NCBI RefSeq assembly: GCF_900090265.1
Contig: NZ_LT607752.1
Coordinates: 1-64,000, forward strand
Reading direction: 5' to 3'
Origin: Micromonospora rifamycinica
GTDB lineage: Bacteria > Actinomycetota > Actinomycetes > Mycobacteriales > Micromonosporaceae
DNA: 64,000 bases
Made by a program: the position numbers and the translations under genes. The notes under the pieces were generated by a model. That model had not been told where the DNA came from. It saw nothing but the letters and a program-made list of their open reading frames with translations, and ran no database searches. Shown here one piece after another: positions 36,343 through 45,252 of this stretch (position 1 is its first letter; each line of letters begins with the position of its first letter).

Positions 36343-37410
36343 ATGTCGGCGCCACCCGTCCCGCCCCTCCAGACCCCGACCATCGAGGTTCTCGACGCCA
36401 CCCTCCGCGAAGGCTCCTACGCGGTGAATTTCCAGATGGACGAGAATTTCGTCGCGTCCCTGCTGTGCCGCCTCGACGACACGCCTATTCAGAAGATTGA
36501 AATCGGGCACGGTATCGGATACGAAGCCGAGCGGGCCGGGTTCACGCCCAGCAACATCAAACTCGACCGGTGGTGCGAGATCGCCCGGTCCAACCTCACC
36601 TCGTCGTCGTGGGGCATGTTCGCCCAGCCGGAGTTCAGCCGGCTGTCGATCCTGCGTGAACTGTGCGACCAGGGCATGTCATTCGTCCGGATCGGCATGG
36701 AGGCCAACCAGGTGCCGGAGAACCTGGATTACCTCGAGGAGGCGGTCGGGATCTGCGACCAGGTCTACCTCAACCTCATGAAGGTGAGCGCCACCCCCGC
36801 CTCGGAGATACCCAAGCTGCTGAGTGGGGTCACCCCGGACATCGCCGGGCTGTACATCGTGGACTCCTACGGCTCGATGCTGCCCAGCGACGTGAAGGAG
36901 TACATCGACGTGGTGAGGGACCTGTGCCCGGTGATCGGCTTCCACGGTCACGACAATCTCGGCATGGCGAACGCGAACAGCATGGCCGCGCTGGAGACCG
37001 GTGCCGCGATCGTCGACGGCACGTTGGACGGGATCGGTCGGGGCGCCGGCAACGCGGAGACCGAGTCGCTCGCCAGCATCATCAGCATCCTCGGCGAGGA
37101 CAAGTACTCCTACCAGGCCCTGGCCCGCATCGCGGGATACTGCCGGGCCAACCTCGAACGACTCCCGGAGAACCGGAACCTGCAGGTCCTCGGCGGCGTC
37201 ATCGGGGTGCACTCCGGCTACTTCCCCTTCATCGAACAGATCTGCGCGGAGTACGGTCTCGAGCCGGCGAGCCTCATGGAAAAGGCGGCCGAACTGGCCC
37301 GGCGCAGCGTGCACCGCAACGACATCCGCGAGGCGGCCGACCGGATGGTCGCCGCCCTGGCGGCCGAGATGAAGTCCCTGGAAGCCCCGGTCGCCGGAGG
37401 TGCCAGGTGA
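36343..37410 (+). CDS. DRE-TIM aldolase, 4-hydroxy-2-oxoacid aldolase (MhpE/DmpG) type
   Basis: 355 aa of the HMG-CoA lyase-like superfamily. The metal and catalytic motif DATLREG is at 18-24, GFHGHDNLGMANANS holds metal histidines H201 and H203, then the DGTLDGIGRGAGNAETE block. MhpE-type enzymes reversibly join pyruvate and an aldehyde to give a 4-hydroxy-2-oxo acid. Length is typical. The ATG at 36343 has CGGGAG 7 nt upstream. The stop overlaps the next start (GTGA). With the FAH-family partner it would make and then dehydrate such an acid, or cleave it; the aldehyde is unknown. Confidence 0.85.
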   Translation: MSAPPVPPLQTPTIEVLDATLREGSYAVNFQMDENFVASLLCRLDDTPIQKIEIGHGIGYEAERAGFTPSNIKLDRWCEIARSNLTSSSWGMFAQPEFSRLSILRELCDQGMSFVRIGMEANQVPENLDYLEEAVGICDQVYLNLMKVSATPASEIPKLLSGVTPDIAGLYIVDSYGSMLPSDVKEYIDVVRDLCPVIGFHGHDNLGMANANSMAALETGAAIVDGTLDGIGRGAGNAETESLASIISILGEDKYSYQALARIAGYCRANLERLPENRNLQVLGGVIGVHSGYFPFIEQICAEYGLEPASLMEKAAELARRSVHRNDIREAADRMVAALAAEMKSLEAPVAGGAR

Positions 37411-38222
37411 GGCTGGCGCGATTCGCCGTCGAGGACGGCCACCAGATCTTCGCCGCCCGGGACGGCGACTGGGTGCCGCTGTCCACCGTCCAGGGAACGC
37501 TCATGACCGACCTGGTGGGGGAGGCCCACCGAGCCGGGATCGCGGAACAGGTCAGCGCGGGACAGCCGGGCGACGTGACGCTCGCCGACGCCGCCACCGT
37601 CCTCGACAGCGGTGACATCTGGGGCGCGGGACTGAACTACCGGGGTCACTCTGCGGATCTCAACACCGATCAACCGGTGTCCGGACCCGGCTCCTACCTG
37701 CGGCCGCGAGGGTGCCTCATCGGCAATGGGCAGCAGATCTCGCTGCCCTCGCAGAGCAAGCGCGTGACGGCGGAGGCCGAGTTGGGGCTGGTCGTCGGTC
37801 GCGCCTGCAAGAACGTGAGCCGCGGGGCGTGGCGTTCGGTCATCGCCGGGGTCACCGCCGTCCTCGACATGACGGCTGAGGACGTGATCCGGGAGAACCC
37901 CCGCTACATCCCCTGGGCCAAGGGGTTCGACACCTTCTGCAGCGTGGGACCACAACTGGTGACCCTGGACGAGTTCGACGACGACGAGCTCCAGGCGATC
38001 CGCGTCTCGACGGTACGCAACGGCGAGGTTGTCGCCACCGCGCCCGTCTCCGAGATGAAGTACGACCTGGGCTACCTGGTGGAGTACTTCACCGCCGGCC
38101 GCACCCTCACCGCCGGAACCGTCATCTGCACCGGTACGCCGGGAGCGGCGGTCATCACGCCGGGCGATGTGATCAAGGCTGTCGTCGACGGCGTGGGCAC
38201 TCTCTCACACACCGTGGCATGA
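37407..38222 (+). CDS. Fumarylacetoacetate-hydrolase (FAH) superfamily enzyme, MhpD/HpcE-like
   Basis: 271 aa. WGAGLNYRGH near residue 72 (the family has VGLNY..H), KRVTAEAELGLVVGRACKNVS (metal-ligand E-x-E), the VLDMTAEDVIRENPRYIPWAKGFDTFCSVGP block, and CTGTPGA near the C-terminus. The superfamily includes hydratases of 2-oxo-pent-4-enoate, acylpyruvases and oxaloacetate decarboxylases. Pairing with an MhpE-like aldolase favours hydration/dehydration of a 4-hydroxy-2-oxo acid. GTG start overlapping the aldolase stop; 17 bp before the A-T gene. Confidence 0.83.
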   Translation: MRLARFAVEDGHQIFAARDGDWVPLSTVQGTLMTDLVGEAHRAGIAEQVSAGQPGDVTLADAATVLDSGDIWGAGLNYRGHSADLNTDQPVSGPGSYLRPRGCLIGNGQQISLPSQSKRVTAEAELGLVVGRACKNVSRGAWRSVIAGVTAVLDMTAEDVIRENPRYIPWAKGFDTFCSVGPQLVTLDEFDDDELQAIRVSTVRNGEVVATAPVSEMKYDLGYLVEYFTAGRTLTAGTVICTGTPGAAVITPGDVIKAVVDGVGTLSHTVA

Positions 38223-38239
38223 GAGCGGGGGAAGCGACC

Positions 38240-39955
38240 ATGACGCAAGGTTCCATCGTGTCGGCGGTGGAGGACGCCATCCGGAGCCACGGGCGGCACG
38301 AGGCCCTCGTCACCGGTGACCAGGTGATCACCTACCGGCAGTTCGGCGAGTACGTCAACGAGTTCTCCGCCAAGCTCCAGACCACGGCCGGCCCCGGGGA
38401 GTTCGTGGGGATCGAGGCCACGCGGAGCGCCGCATCGATCGTCGCCATGATCGGCGCATTGGTCGCCGGCTGTCCGTTCGTCTTCATCGACCCGCGCGAC
38501 AGCAGAGCACAGAACGCGAGCAAGGTCACCTCGCTCGACATCAAGGTGGTGGCCCGCACGGCGGACTCGTCACCGATCCCCGTGATCGCCGCCGCCTCGA
38601 CGCTGCCGTGGGGCGCGGACGAGCAGCAGCCGCGGGTGATCGACCTGGCGGCGGAGGGTGCGGACCGGATCGCCTACGCGATCCACACGTCGGGCTCGAC
38701 CGGTGAGCCCAAGTGCGTACTGGTCCGGTTCGATCCGCTGGCGCAGGTGATCCGGGACCATGTGCGGCGGCTGGCGATGACGACGCGGTCCCGCACGCTC
38801 CAGTTCGCCCGGTTGACCTTCGACGGCTGCATCACGGAGATCCTCTGGACGCTGACCTCCGGCGCATGTCTCGTGGTCCTCCCGGAACAGCAGCTGCGAC
38901 CGGGCGGCATGCTGGGCGCCACGCTCGAGGACTTCCGGATCACCCATCTCAAGACCACGCCGTTCGCGCTGACGGCGACCGAACCGACGCCCACCATGTG
39001 CCTGCAGCACGTGATCAACGGGGGTGGGGCGTGCCGCCCGGCTGTGGTGCGGAAATGGTCCGAGGTGGCGGCGTTCCACAACGCCTACGGGACCACCGAG
39101 ACCACGATCTGCAGTCTTCTCACCGACCCGCTCACCCCCGACGAGTGCGCCGACGGGGTGCCGCTCGGGGATATGGTGGGCGAGGGTGCCTTCCACCTGG
39201 AGCCGCTGTCGACACCCGCGGACGACGCCGCAGGCGGCCGCGCGACGCGGGGAGAGCTGGTGCTCACCGGCGGTTGTGTGGCGCTCGGTTACCTGACGCC
39301 TACGGGTGTGCAGCGTTTCGTCGACGGGAGCGGGGCGCGGATCTACCGCACCGGCGATGTGGTCGAAGAGCGGGACGGACGGCTCTTCTTCGTGGAACGG
39401 GTCGATCGTCAGGTGAAGGTGCGCGGTTACCGCATCGACCCGGGCGAGATCGAGAGCGCCGCCTGCCGATGCCCCGGGGTCGTCGAGTCGGTGGTGACCG
39501 CCGAGTCGCACGACGGCTTCGCTCAGGCCTCCGCGGATGCTCTGGTCTGCTACTACCTGGGCGGGGCCACCGTCCGGGAGGTACGTCGGCACCTGGAGTC
39601 GGTCCTCGACGGCTACAAGGTTCCCTCGGTCATCCAGCAGATCGGCGCGCTGCCGTACACCCCTAACGGCAAGGTGGACCGGGACGCGCTGCGGGCCGGT
39701 CGCCGCGTCGAGCCGGACACCGCCGCGGCGGTCTCCGTGGCCGAGCAGATCCTCCAGCTCGTGCGCCGTCTCACCGGGACCACCGACGCCAGCTTGGCGG
39801 ACAACTTCTTCGACATCGGAGGCGACTCGGCCTCGACGCTGGCCCTCGTGACGAAGCTCAAGGAACTGGGCTGGATGGACGTCGGTGTCCGGGACGTCCT
39901 GCGCGCCGAGAACCTCCAGTCGCTTGTCGTCGAGTTGTCCGAGAGGAGTGCGTGA
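38240..39955 (+). CDS. Stand-alone NRPS adenylation-thiolation protein (A-T)
   Basis: 571 aa. The A domain has IHTSGSTGEPKC (the final Gly of the P-loop is Cys), NAYGTTETT, YRTGDV, RVDRQVKVRGYRIDPGEIE and the NGKVDRDAL lysine. The T domain has GGDS with S530. Pocket residues by manual alignment read D-G-T-K-I-G-A-I-C-K. The T and K at positions 239 and 278 are those of Asp- and Asn-activating domains, so an aspartate-like acid is likely. No C domain: it probably loads the starter for the C-A-T module at 28682 or carries a residue while tailoring enzymes act on it. ATG 38240 has GGGGGAAG 6 nt upstream. Confidence 0.9.
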   Translation: MTQGSIVSAVEDAIRSHGRHEALVTGDQVITYRQFGEYVNEFSAKLQTTAGPGEFVGIEATRSAASIVAMIGALVAGCPFVFIDPRDSRAQNASKVTSLDIKVVARTADSSPIPVIAAASTLPWGADEQQPRVIDLAAEGADRIAYAIHTSGSTGEPKCVLVRFDPLAQVIRDHVRRLAMTTRSRTLQFARLTFDGCITEILWTLTSGACLVVLPEQQLRPGGMLGATLEDFRITHLKTTPFALTATEPTPTMCLQHVINGGGACRPAVVRKWSEVAAFHNAYGTTETTICSLLTDPLTPDECADGVPLGDMVGEGAFHLEPLSTPADDAAGGRATRGELVLTGGCVALGYLTPTGVQRFVDGSGARIYRTGDVVEERDGRLFFVERVDRQVKVRGYRIDPGEIESAACRCPGVVESVVTAESHDGFAQASADALVCYYLGGATVREVRRHLESVLDGYKVPSVIQQIGALPYTPNGKVDRDALRAGRRVEPDTAAAVSVAEQILQLVRRLTGTTDASLADNFFDIGGDSASTLALVTKLKELGWMDVGVRDVLRAENLQSLVVELSERSA

Positions 39956-39959
39956 CGCC

Positions 39960-41729
39960 GTGTGCGGGGTTTGCGGGACATACTCACCGGCCGGCGGCTT
40001 CGATCGTGGTGTCGTCGCCGCCATGCACTCCCGGATCGTCCATCGTGGGCCGGATGAGACCTACTCGCTGAACACCGGGACGGTGTCGGCCAAGCTCGCC
40101 CGCCTGGGCATGACCGGACTGGTGGACGGCTGGCAGCCGGCGGAGGACCGCAGCGGTCGCTACCTCGCCATGACCAACGGTGAGGTGTTCAACCACCGGA
40201 CGCTCCGCGAGCGATGCGGTACCGACCTGGGGCACAACGGGGTCGACGTCGCCGTGATCCCGGAACTCGTCGCACGCTACGGGATCGACGGGCTCGCCAT
40301 GGTGGATGGCCAGTTCGCCACCGTGATCGTCGACCGGGCCGAGAACTCCCTGCTGCTCGCCCGGGACCGGTTCGGGATCTGCCCGCTCTACTACGTGACG
40401 GATGACGCGCGGGTGCACTTCTGTTCCGAGATCAAGCCACTGGTGCGGTGCCTCGACCGGGCCTGGAGGGTGGACATCGGCGCGATCGACCAGTATTTCT
40501 CGCTGGGGAACATCGTCGCGCCGCGAACCCTCGTGGCCGGGCTGCTCGCCGTGCCACCCGGCTGCGCTGTCCGGTTCGACGCCGACGGGCACCAGACCAT
40601 CCGTTACTGGCGTTACGGCGACGTCGAGGAACACGGGCGGCCGGTGTCCGCCGAGGAGCTGCGGGACAGCGTACGGCAGTCCACACGGGACCGGCTGTGC
40701 GCCGACGTGGAGATCGGCGCCTATCTGAGCGGTGGATTCGACTCCACCGCGATCGTGCTGGAGTGCAGCAGTCTCCTCGACCGGCCGGTCCGGACGTTCT
40801 CCGTCGTCTTCGACGATCCGGCGCTCGACGAGGGCCGGTTTCAGCGCGAGGTCGCGGAGAAGGTCGGCAGCAAACACGAGCAGATCCGGTGCGGCCCGCA
40901 GGATGTGCTGTCGAGGTTCGAGGAGATGGTCCGTCACTGTTGCTACCCGCAGCGCGAGACCTACAACGTGGCCGCGATGATGCTGGCCGAGGCCGTGCAC
41001 GCCAACGGCATCAAGGGTGTGGTGTCCGGCGAGGGCGCCGACGAACTGTTCTTCGGCTACGACTCGTACGCGTTCGACAGCGCGACCCGGTTCAAGCGCT
41101 CCGGTCGCACCGAGAACGAACAGGCATGGGGTAACCCGGATTTCAGCTGGGAGGTCGACTGGCGTCGGCTCGACGAACGCCGGACGGCGTACCTGTCGTC
41201 CAGTGCTCTCGACGCGGTCACCGGAAACGAGTTCTGGCGGTCCAGGCTGATTCCCTTCTCCGACGAGGAGGCCCGCCGCCTGTCACCGATGCAACTGCGC
41301 TCCGTCGCGGACGTCTACGTCCAGCTCTCCGGCCACCTGCTGGGCGACCACGGCGACTCCATGCTGATGAAGACCTCTCTCGAAGGCCGGTACCCGTTCC
41401 TCGGCAACCCGGTCGTCGCCGCCGCCGCGCGGGTGGGCGACGACGCGAAGGTCGTGGACTTCGAGGGCAAGTCCTGCCTCCGGGCCGCCTACGAAGGCGT
41501 CGTTCCCGAGTCGGTCATGCGCCGGGGAAAGCACGGCTTCACCGCCCCCGACCTGGCGTCGGTCACCGGCCCGACCTGGTCCCGCTGGCGTGAGCTCGTC
41601 GCGGCCACCGGCCTGTTCACGCCGAACTGCCTGGACCCGAGCCGTCTCGACCGGCAGGACAAGTGGGACTACCGCCTCGGCGTCATCAGCATCTCGCTGG
41701 TGATGGACGAGCTGGGTCTCGGCTCGTGA
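39960..41729 (+). CDS. Glutamine-dependent asparagine synthetase (AsnB) family
   Basis: 589 aa, two domains. The N-terminal Ntn glutaminase begins at GTG 39960 so that Cys becomes residue 2 (MCGVCG), the catalytic nucleophile; this decides the start although GAGAGGAG lies 12 nt away and an in-frame GTG sits nearer. RIVHRGPDE and NGEVFNH follow. The synthetase domain has the ATP loop SGGFDS at 257-262 and SGEGADELFFGYD. All key residues are present, so it is a real amidotransferase, not a beta-lactam-synthetase-like variant that has lost Cys. In this operon it may amidate the acid carried by A-T or a free precursor rather than serve primary metabolism. Confidence 0.93.
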   Translation: MCGVCGTYSPAGGFDRGVVAAMHSRIVHRGPDETYSLNTGTVSAKLARLGMTGLVDGWQPAEDRSGRYLAMTNGEVFNHRTLRERCGTDLGHNGVDVAVIPELVARYGIDGLAMVDGQFATVIVDRAENSLLLARDRFGICPLYYVTDDARVHFCSEIKPLVRCLDRAWRVDIGAIDQYFSLGNIVAPRTLVAGLLAVPPGCAVRFDADGHQTIRYWRYGDVEEHGRPVSAEELRDSVRQSTRDRLCADVEIGAYLSGGFDSTAIVLECSSLLDRPVRTFSVVFDDPALDEGRFQREVAEKVGSKHEQIRCGPQDVLSRFEEMVRHCCYPQRETYNVAAMMLAEAVHANGIKGVVSGEGADELFFGYDSYAFDSATRFKRSGRTENEQAWGNPDFSWEVDWRRLDERRTAYLSSSALDAVTGNEFWRSRLIPFSDEEARRLSPMQLRSVADVYVQLSGHLLGDHGDSMLMKTSLEGRYPFLGNPVVAAAARVGDDAKVVDFEGKSCLRAAYEGVVPESVMRRGKHGFTAPDLASVTGPTWSRWRELVAATGLFTPNCLDPSRLDRQDKWDYRLGVISISLVMDELGLGS

Positions 41730-42445
41730 CCCCGGACAGGAGGGCTCCCACCGGCCCGGACATCGCCGTCCTTCCCGGTGCGGGCTCCTTCGGTGGCGAG
41801 TTGCGCCCGCTCATGCAGGCGTTCGGGCCGCCGGCCTGGCTGGTCTGCTATCCCGGTCGGTTCGGCAGGGGCTTCGGCCGGCCCGCCCTGTCGTTCGACC
41901 ATGTGGTGCGGTCCTGCGTCGACCAGGTGGCGGCCCGGCGAAGCGTCCGGCCGGTGCTCGTCGGGCACAGCTTCGGCGCGTACGTCGCCTTCGCGGCGGC
42001 CGCCGAGCTGGAGAGGTCCGCGACCGGGCCGGCCGCGGTGGTGGTCGTCGGGGCGATGCCGCCCCACCTGTTCTCGGTGTCCGAATCGGTCACCCGGAGC
42101 CGGGCGGCCCTGGCCGCGTACCTCGACGAGATGAACCCGGAGTTGCCCTCCTCGGGCGAATGGCGGGAGGTCGTCATCGACACCGCCATGAGTGACCTGA
42201 CCCTGCTGAGGGAGTTCGACCCGGTCCGGTGCGGTCCGCTGCGGTGCACCATCCTCGCCGCCCGAGGCGAGACCGATCCGCTCACCACGACGGCCGGCCT
42301 CGCCGAATGGGGCCGGTCGACCCACGGGGACTTCGCCCACCGGGACTTTCCCGGCGGTCACACCGACCTGCTGGGCAACGCCGCGTTCCTGGCCTGGCTG
42401 CGCGGCGAGCCGTCCGTCCGGTGGGACGTCTCCGTTCACGGATAG
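41726..42445 (+). CDS. Type II thioesterase
   Basis: 239-aa alpha/beta hydrolase of the GrsT/RifR kind: LPGAGSFGGELRPL oxyanion strand, GHSFGAYVAF nucleophile elbow, RCTILAARGETDPLT acidic strand and PGGHTDLL histidine. Such enzymes free mis-primed carrier proteins. GTG start overlapping the asnB stop by 4 bp. Distinct from the terminal-type thioesterase at 27859, so cluster C has both kinds. Confidence 0.9.
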   Translation: MTPDRRAPTGPDIAVLPGAGSFGGELRPLMQAFGPPAWLVCYPGRFGRGFGRPALSFDHVVRSCVDQVAARRSVRPVLVGHSFGAYVAFAAAAELERSATGPAAVVVVGAMPPHLFSVSESVTRSRAALAAYLDEMNPELPSSGEWREVVIDTAMSDLTLLREFDPVRCGPLRCTILAARGETDPLTTTAGLAEWGRSTHGDFAHRDFPGGHTDLLGNAAFLAWLRGEPSVRWDVSVHG

Positions 42446-42522
42446 CCGGCCGCGTCGTCCGACGGGCCGGACCGCAACATCTTCGACCGCTCTCGCGGTG
42501 ACGGTATTCAGGGAGGCACTTC

Positions 42523-43998
42523 ATGCTGCGCAAGACAGTCCTGGCGGACCTACGGAAGGCACTGCCGGAGCGGGACGTTCCAGCGGTCGAGGAATGCGCC
42601 ACACGCCTGTACGAGTCCCTGCCGTACCAGGACGACCTGGCCCGGAACACCGTCATGGTGGCCTACGGTGGCGGGAAGGACAGCGCCTATGCCGTGGCCT
42701 TCGTGCGTGCCGTCCACCTCGCGCTCGCCGAACGGCACGGCGACACCTTCCGGCTGCGGGTGGTGACCATGCGGCACGGCGGTATGCCGTACCAGGTGAT
42801 GCTGAACATCGACCGGTCCTACCAGGCGCTGGGTCTCTACGACGACCCGCGCGTCGAGCTGTTGCTGGTGGAGGGCCAGCAGGTCCGTCCGTTCGAGCGG
42901 GACCGCCCGATGCCACACCGGCTGATCGAGTTCAACCGCACCGACATGCTCATGTCCGGGCACCGCAGCTACGGCGACGGTCGCGCCACCTTCTGTAACG
43001 CCTGCAACCTGAACGTGGCCAGCTCCTTCGGCGTCGCGGCCCGGCACGGGGACGGGGTCGACCTGATCATCACCGGTGACTCCCCACAGGAGCAGCGGGA
43101 CTACGCCCTGTGGATTCGCAAGCTGTCCCGGGAGGCCGGCGTGAAACCGGCGGACAGCAGGAAGGGCTTCAAGGGCACCCTGGAGACGCTCAACGGGCTC
43201 GCCATCGCCTATTTCCGCGAGATCCACGGCGCCGACGACGTCGATCGGATCCAGGAGCGCGCGGTGATCTCGGACGTCCCGGCCACCCTGCAGTTCTTCT
43301 CGATCTACGACTACACGAGCTACGCCTCGGGCGCGCACTGGCGTCTGCTCTCGGACTTCCTGCACTTCGTGTTCGACGAGGTCGCCTTCAACTTCACCGA
43401 ATCCGACTGCGCGAATCCGCTGATCATGGCGCACCTGCGCGGGCTGCGGACCGAACGGGTGTACCAGCGCTCCTACCGCGAGGGTGTGGGACAGTACGTC
43501 GACTTCGCCCTGGGCCTGATGCGTCGCAAGAACTTCCCGGAGCACCTGGTCGAGGAGATGCGCCTGCGGTACGACACCGAGGAGGGCATCGAGCGCACCC
43601 GCAGAACGGCGACCGAGTACGCCGAGGACGCGTTCGGTCTCACCACCACGCAGCTGGTCTGCATGGTCTATTCACCGTTCGCCGCGGGCGCGACCCACCT
43701 GCACGAGTTCCTGGCCGCTGAGCACCCGGACCTGCTGATGGACGAGGACCGCATCCGTGCCGTGCTGACCGGCTCCGACCACCGCACCCTCGTGCCGCGT
43801 CTGGAGCGCATCAGCGGCCTGAGCGTGAACGACCTGCGGGTCCTGCACGACGGGGCGCTGTGGTCGCCGCGTACGGACGTCTCCGACCAGGCGCGGGTTC
43901 TCCAGCGGGTGATGACGACCGACCCGCACCAGAAGGTGATCACCGCGAAGCGCAACCCCGCGGGCGACGAGATGGTGGACCGGGTCGCCGGCCGCTGA
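42523..43998 (+). CDS. PP-loop (N-type ATP pyrophosphatase) family protein of unknown reaction
   Basis: 491 aa. The PP-loop reads AYGGGKDSAYA (47-57), the GGKDS form known from Dph6 and Ncs6 proteins, which adenylate a carboxylate or a tRNA base. A C-x-x-C pair (C158, C161 in ATFCNACNLN) and ITGDSPQEQRDY (183-194) follow. The C-terminal 250 residues are helical and unlike any family I recognise. It probably forms an acyl-adenylate for amide or thio transfer on the cluster product. It lacks tRNA-binding domains seen in TtcA or TilS. ATG 42523, GGGAGGC upstream; 77 bp after the thioesterase, 36 bp before the SDR. Confidence 0.75.
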   Translation: MLRKTVLADLRKALPERDVPAVEECATRLYESLPYQDDLARNTVMVAYGGGKDSAYAVAFVRAVHLALAERHGDTFRLRVVTMRHGGMPYQVMLNIDRSYQALGLYDDPRVELLLVEGQQVRPFERDRPMPHRLIEFNRTDMLMSGHRSYGDGRATFCNACNLNVASSFGVAARHGDGVDLIITGDSPQEQRDYALWIRKLSREAGVKPADSRKGFKGTLETLNGLAIAYFREIHGADDVDRIQERAVISDVPATLQFFSIYDYTSYASGAHWRLLSDFLHFVFDEVAFNFTESDCANPLIMAHLRGLRTERVYQRSYREGVGQYVDFALGLMRRKNFPEHLVEEMRLRYDTEEGIERTRRTATEYAEDAFGLTTTQLVCMVYSPFAAGATHLHEFLAAEHPDLLMDEDRIRAVLTGSDHRTLVPRLERISGLSVNDLRVLHDGALWSPRTDVSDQARVLQRVMTTDPHQKVITAKRNPAGDEMVDRVAGR

Positions 43999-44034
43999 CC
44001 GGCGGCCGTACCGCAGAGCGTTCCTGGAGGGTGG

Positions 44035-44808
44035 ATGGATCTCGGTATTGCCGGACGGACGGCTCTGGTCTGTGCGTCGACCGGCGGTCTCGGCCGGGCG
44101 ATAGCCGAGCAGCTGGCCGCCGAAGGCGCGCGTACGGTGGTCTGCGGTCGCCGGGAGGCACTCGCGAAGCAGATTGCCGCCACGCTGCCGCGCGCCGTCG
44201 GCGTCGGCGTCGATCTCCTCGCCGACGACGGACCGGCCGAGCTGTTCGCGGCGACGGTCGCGGCATTCGCGGCACCGGACATCCTGGTGCTCAACGGGCC
44301 CGGTCCTCGGCCGGGCGCGGCGGCGGACATCGGTGTCGACGCGGTGGACGCGGCGCTCGATGCGTTGGTGCGGCAGCACGTCAGGTTGGTGTCGCACGCG
44401 CTGCCGGTCATGCGGAGGAGGCGCTGGGGGCGGATTCTCGCGGTGGGTTCGAGCGGGGTCGCGGCCCCGTTGCCGAACCTCGCGCTGTCGAACCTGGGCC
44501 GCGCGGCGCTCGCCGGTTACCTCAAGACGCTGGCCACCGAGGTGGCTGCGGACGGCGTCACGGTGAACATGCTCCTGCCGGGTCGCATCGAGACCGAGCG
44601 GACGGCGGCGGTCGACGCGGCCAACGCCCGGCGAGGCGGCCGCACCGTCGCCGACACCAGGGAGCTCTCCATCGCCACGATCCCGGCGCGCCGGTACGGC
44701 CGTCCGGCGGAGTTCGCGGCGACCGCCGCGTTCCTCTGTGGAGCGCCGGCCTCGTACATCACCGGGACCGCGCTACGGTGCGACGGCGGCCTGGTCCGCA
44801 GCCTGTAG
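44035..44808 (+). CDS. Short-chain dehydrogenase/reductase, divergent active site
   Basis: 257 aa. The Rossmann nucleotide site is CASTGGLGRAIAEQLA, followed by VVCGRRE, NGPGPRP in place of NNAG, and the SSG serine. The catalytic Y-x-x-x-K is replaced: the segment reads NLALSNLGRAALAGYLKTLA, with Ser-Asn and Arg where Tyr and Lys belong. I recall a subgroup of bacterial SDRs with this LSN..R pattern, whose chemistry is unclear. The C-terminus is normal (GRPAEFAATAAFLCG, ITGTALRCDGG). ATG with CTGGAGG upstream. Last gene of the operon. Confidence 0.88.
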   Translation: MDLGIAGRTALVCASTGGLGRAIAEQLAAEGARTVVCGRREALAKQIAATLPRAVGVGVDLLADDGPAELFAATVAAFAAPDILVLNGPGPRPGAAADIGVDAVDAALDALVRQHVRLVSHALPVMRRRRWGRILAVGSSGVAAPLPNLALSNLGRAALAGYLKTLATEVAADGVTVNMLLPGRIETERTAAVDAANARRGGRTVADTRELSIATIPARRYGRPAEFAATAAFLCGAPASYITGTALRCDGGLVRSL

Positions 44809-44818
44809 CCCGGTTCGG

Positions 44819-44881
44819 GGGCACACCGACGGCAGGAACGGGAACCGCCGGCGCGGCTCCGTTCCTGCCGTCGGTGTGCCC
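44819..44881 (+). terminator. Very strong operon terminator
   Basis: Perfect 23-bp inverted repeat (44819-44841 with 44859-44881) and a 17-nt loop, starting 11 nt after the SDR stop. No T tract. It closes the seven-gene biosynthetic operon. Confidence 0.8.
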
Positions 44882-45211
44882 GCCGGCACCATCCTGCGCC
44901 GCCTGTTCGACGCCGCCGGTGCCGGCCATCGTGAGCCGGGCGACCCAGACACGTCCGCGGTCGACGACCTGCCCACGCCACCCCGAACGGGAGCGACGAC
45001 GGGGGCACCGCGCGCAGCGCGCCCCCGGGCCGGCGGATCAAATTATGCTATTGGCCCAAAAACTCCCGAGAACTGACCCGCGTAAATCAGCACCGATCTC
45101 CTGAGTAAATCAGTTTCCCAGCCTATGGAACGGGTGTTATTCGTGTCGGCGGGCAGCCCTGCCGGAGCCTGACAGCGTGACCCGCCGCGGGGCCGAGAAA
45201 TCTGCTGATGT

Positions 45212-45252
45212 CTTGTCGGTGCCTTGTTTTCGGTGGAGGCTTGGGCCAGAAT
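45212..45252 (+). promoter_or_regulatory. Promoter of the AfsR-like gene with CTTG direct repeats
   Basis: TTGTTT (45224-45229), 17-nt spacer, CAGAAT (45247-45252). CTTG at 45212 and 45223, exactly 11 bp apart, overlap the -35, the position used by SARP activators. Transcription would start near 45259, leaving a leader of about 100 nt before ATG 45361. Confidence 0.5.
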
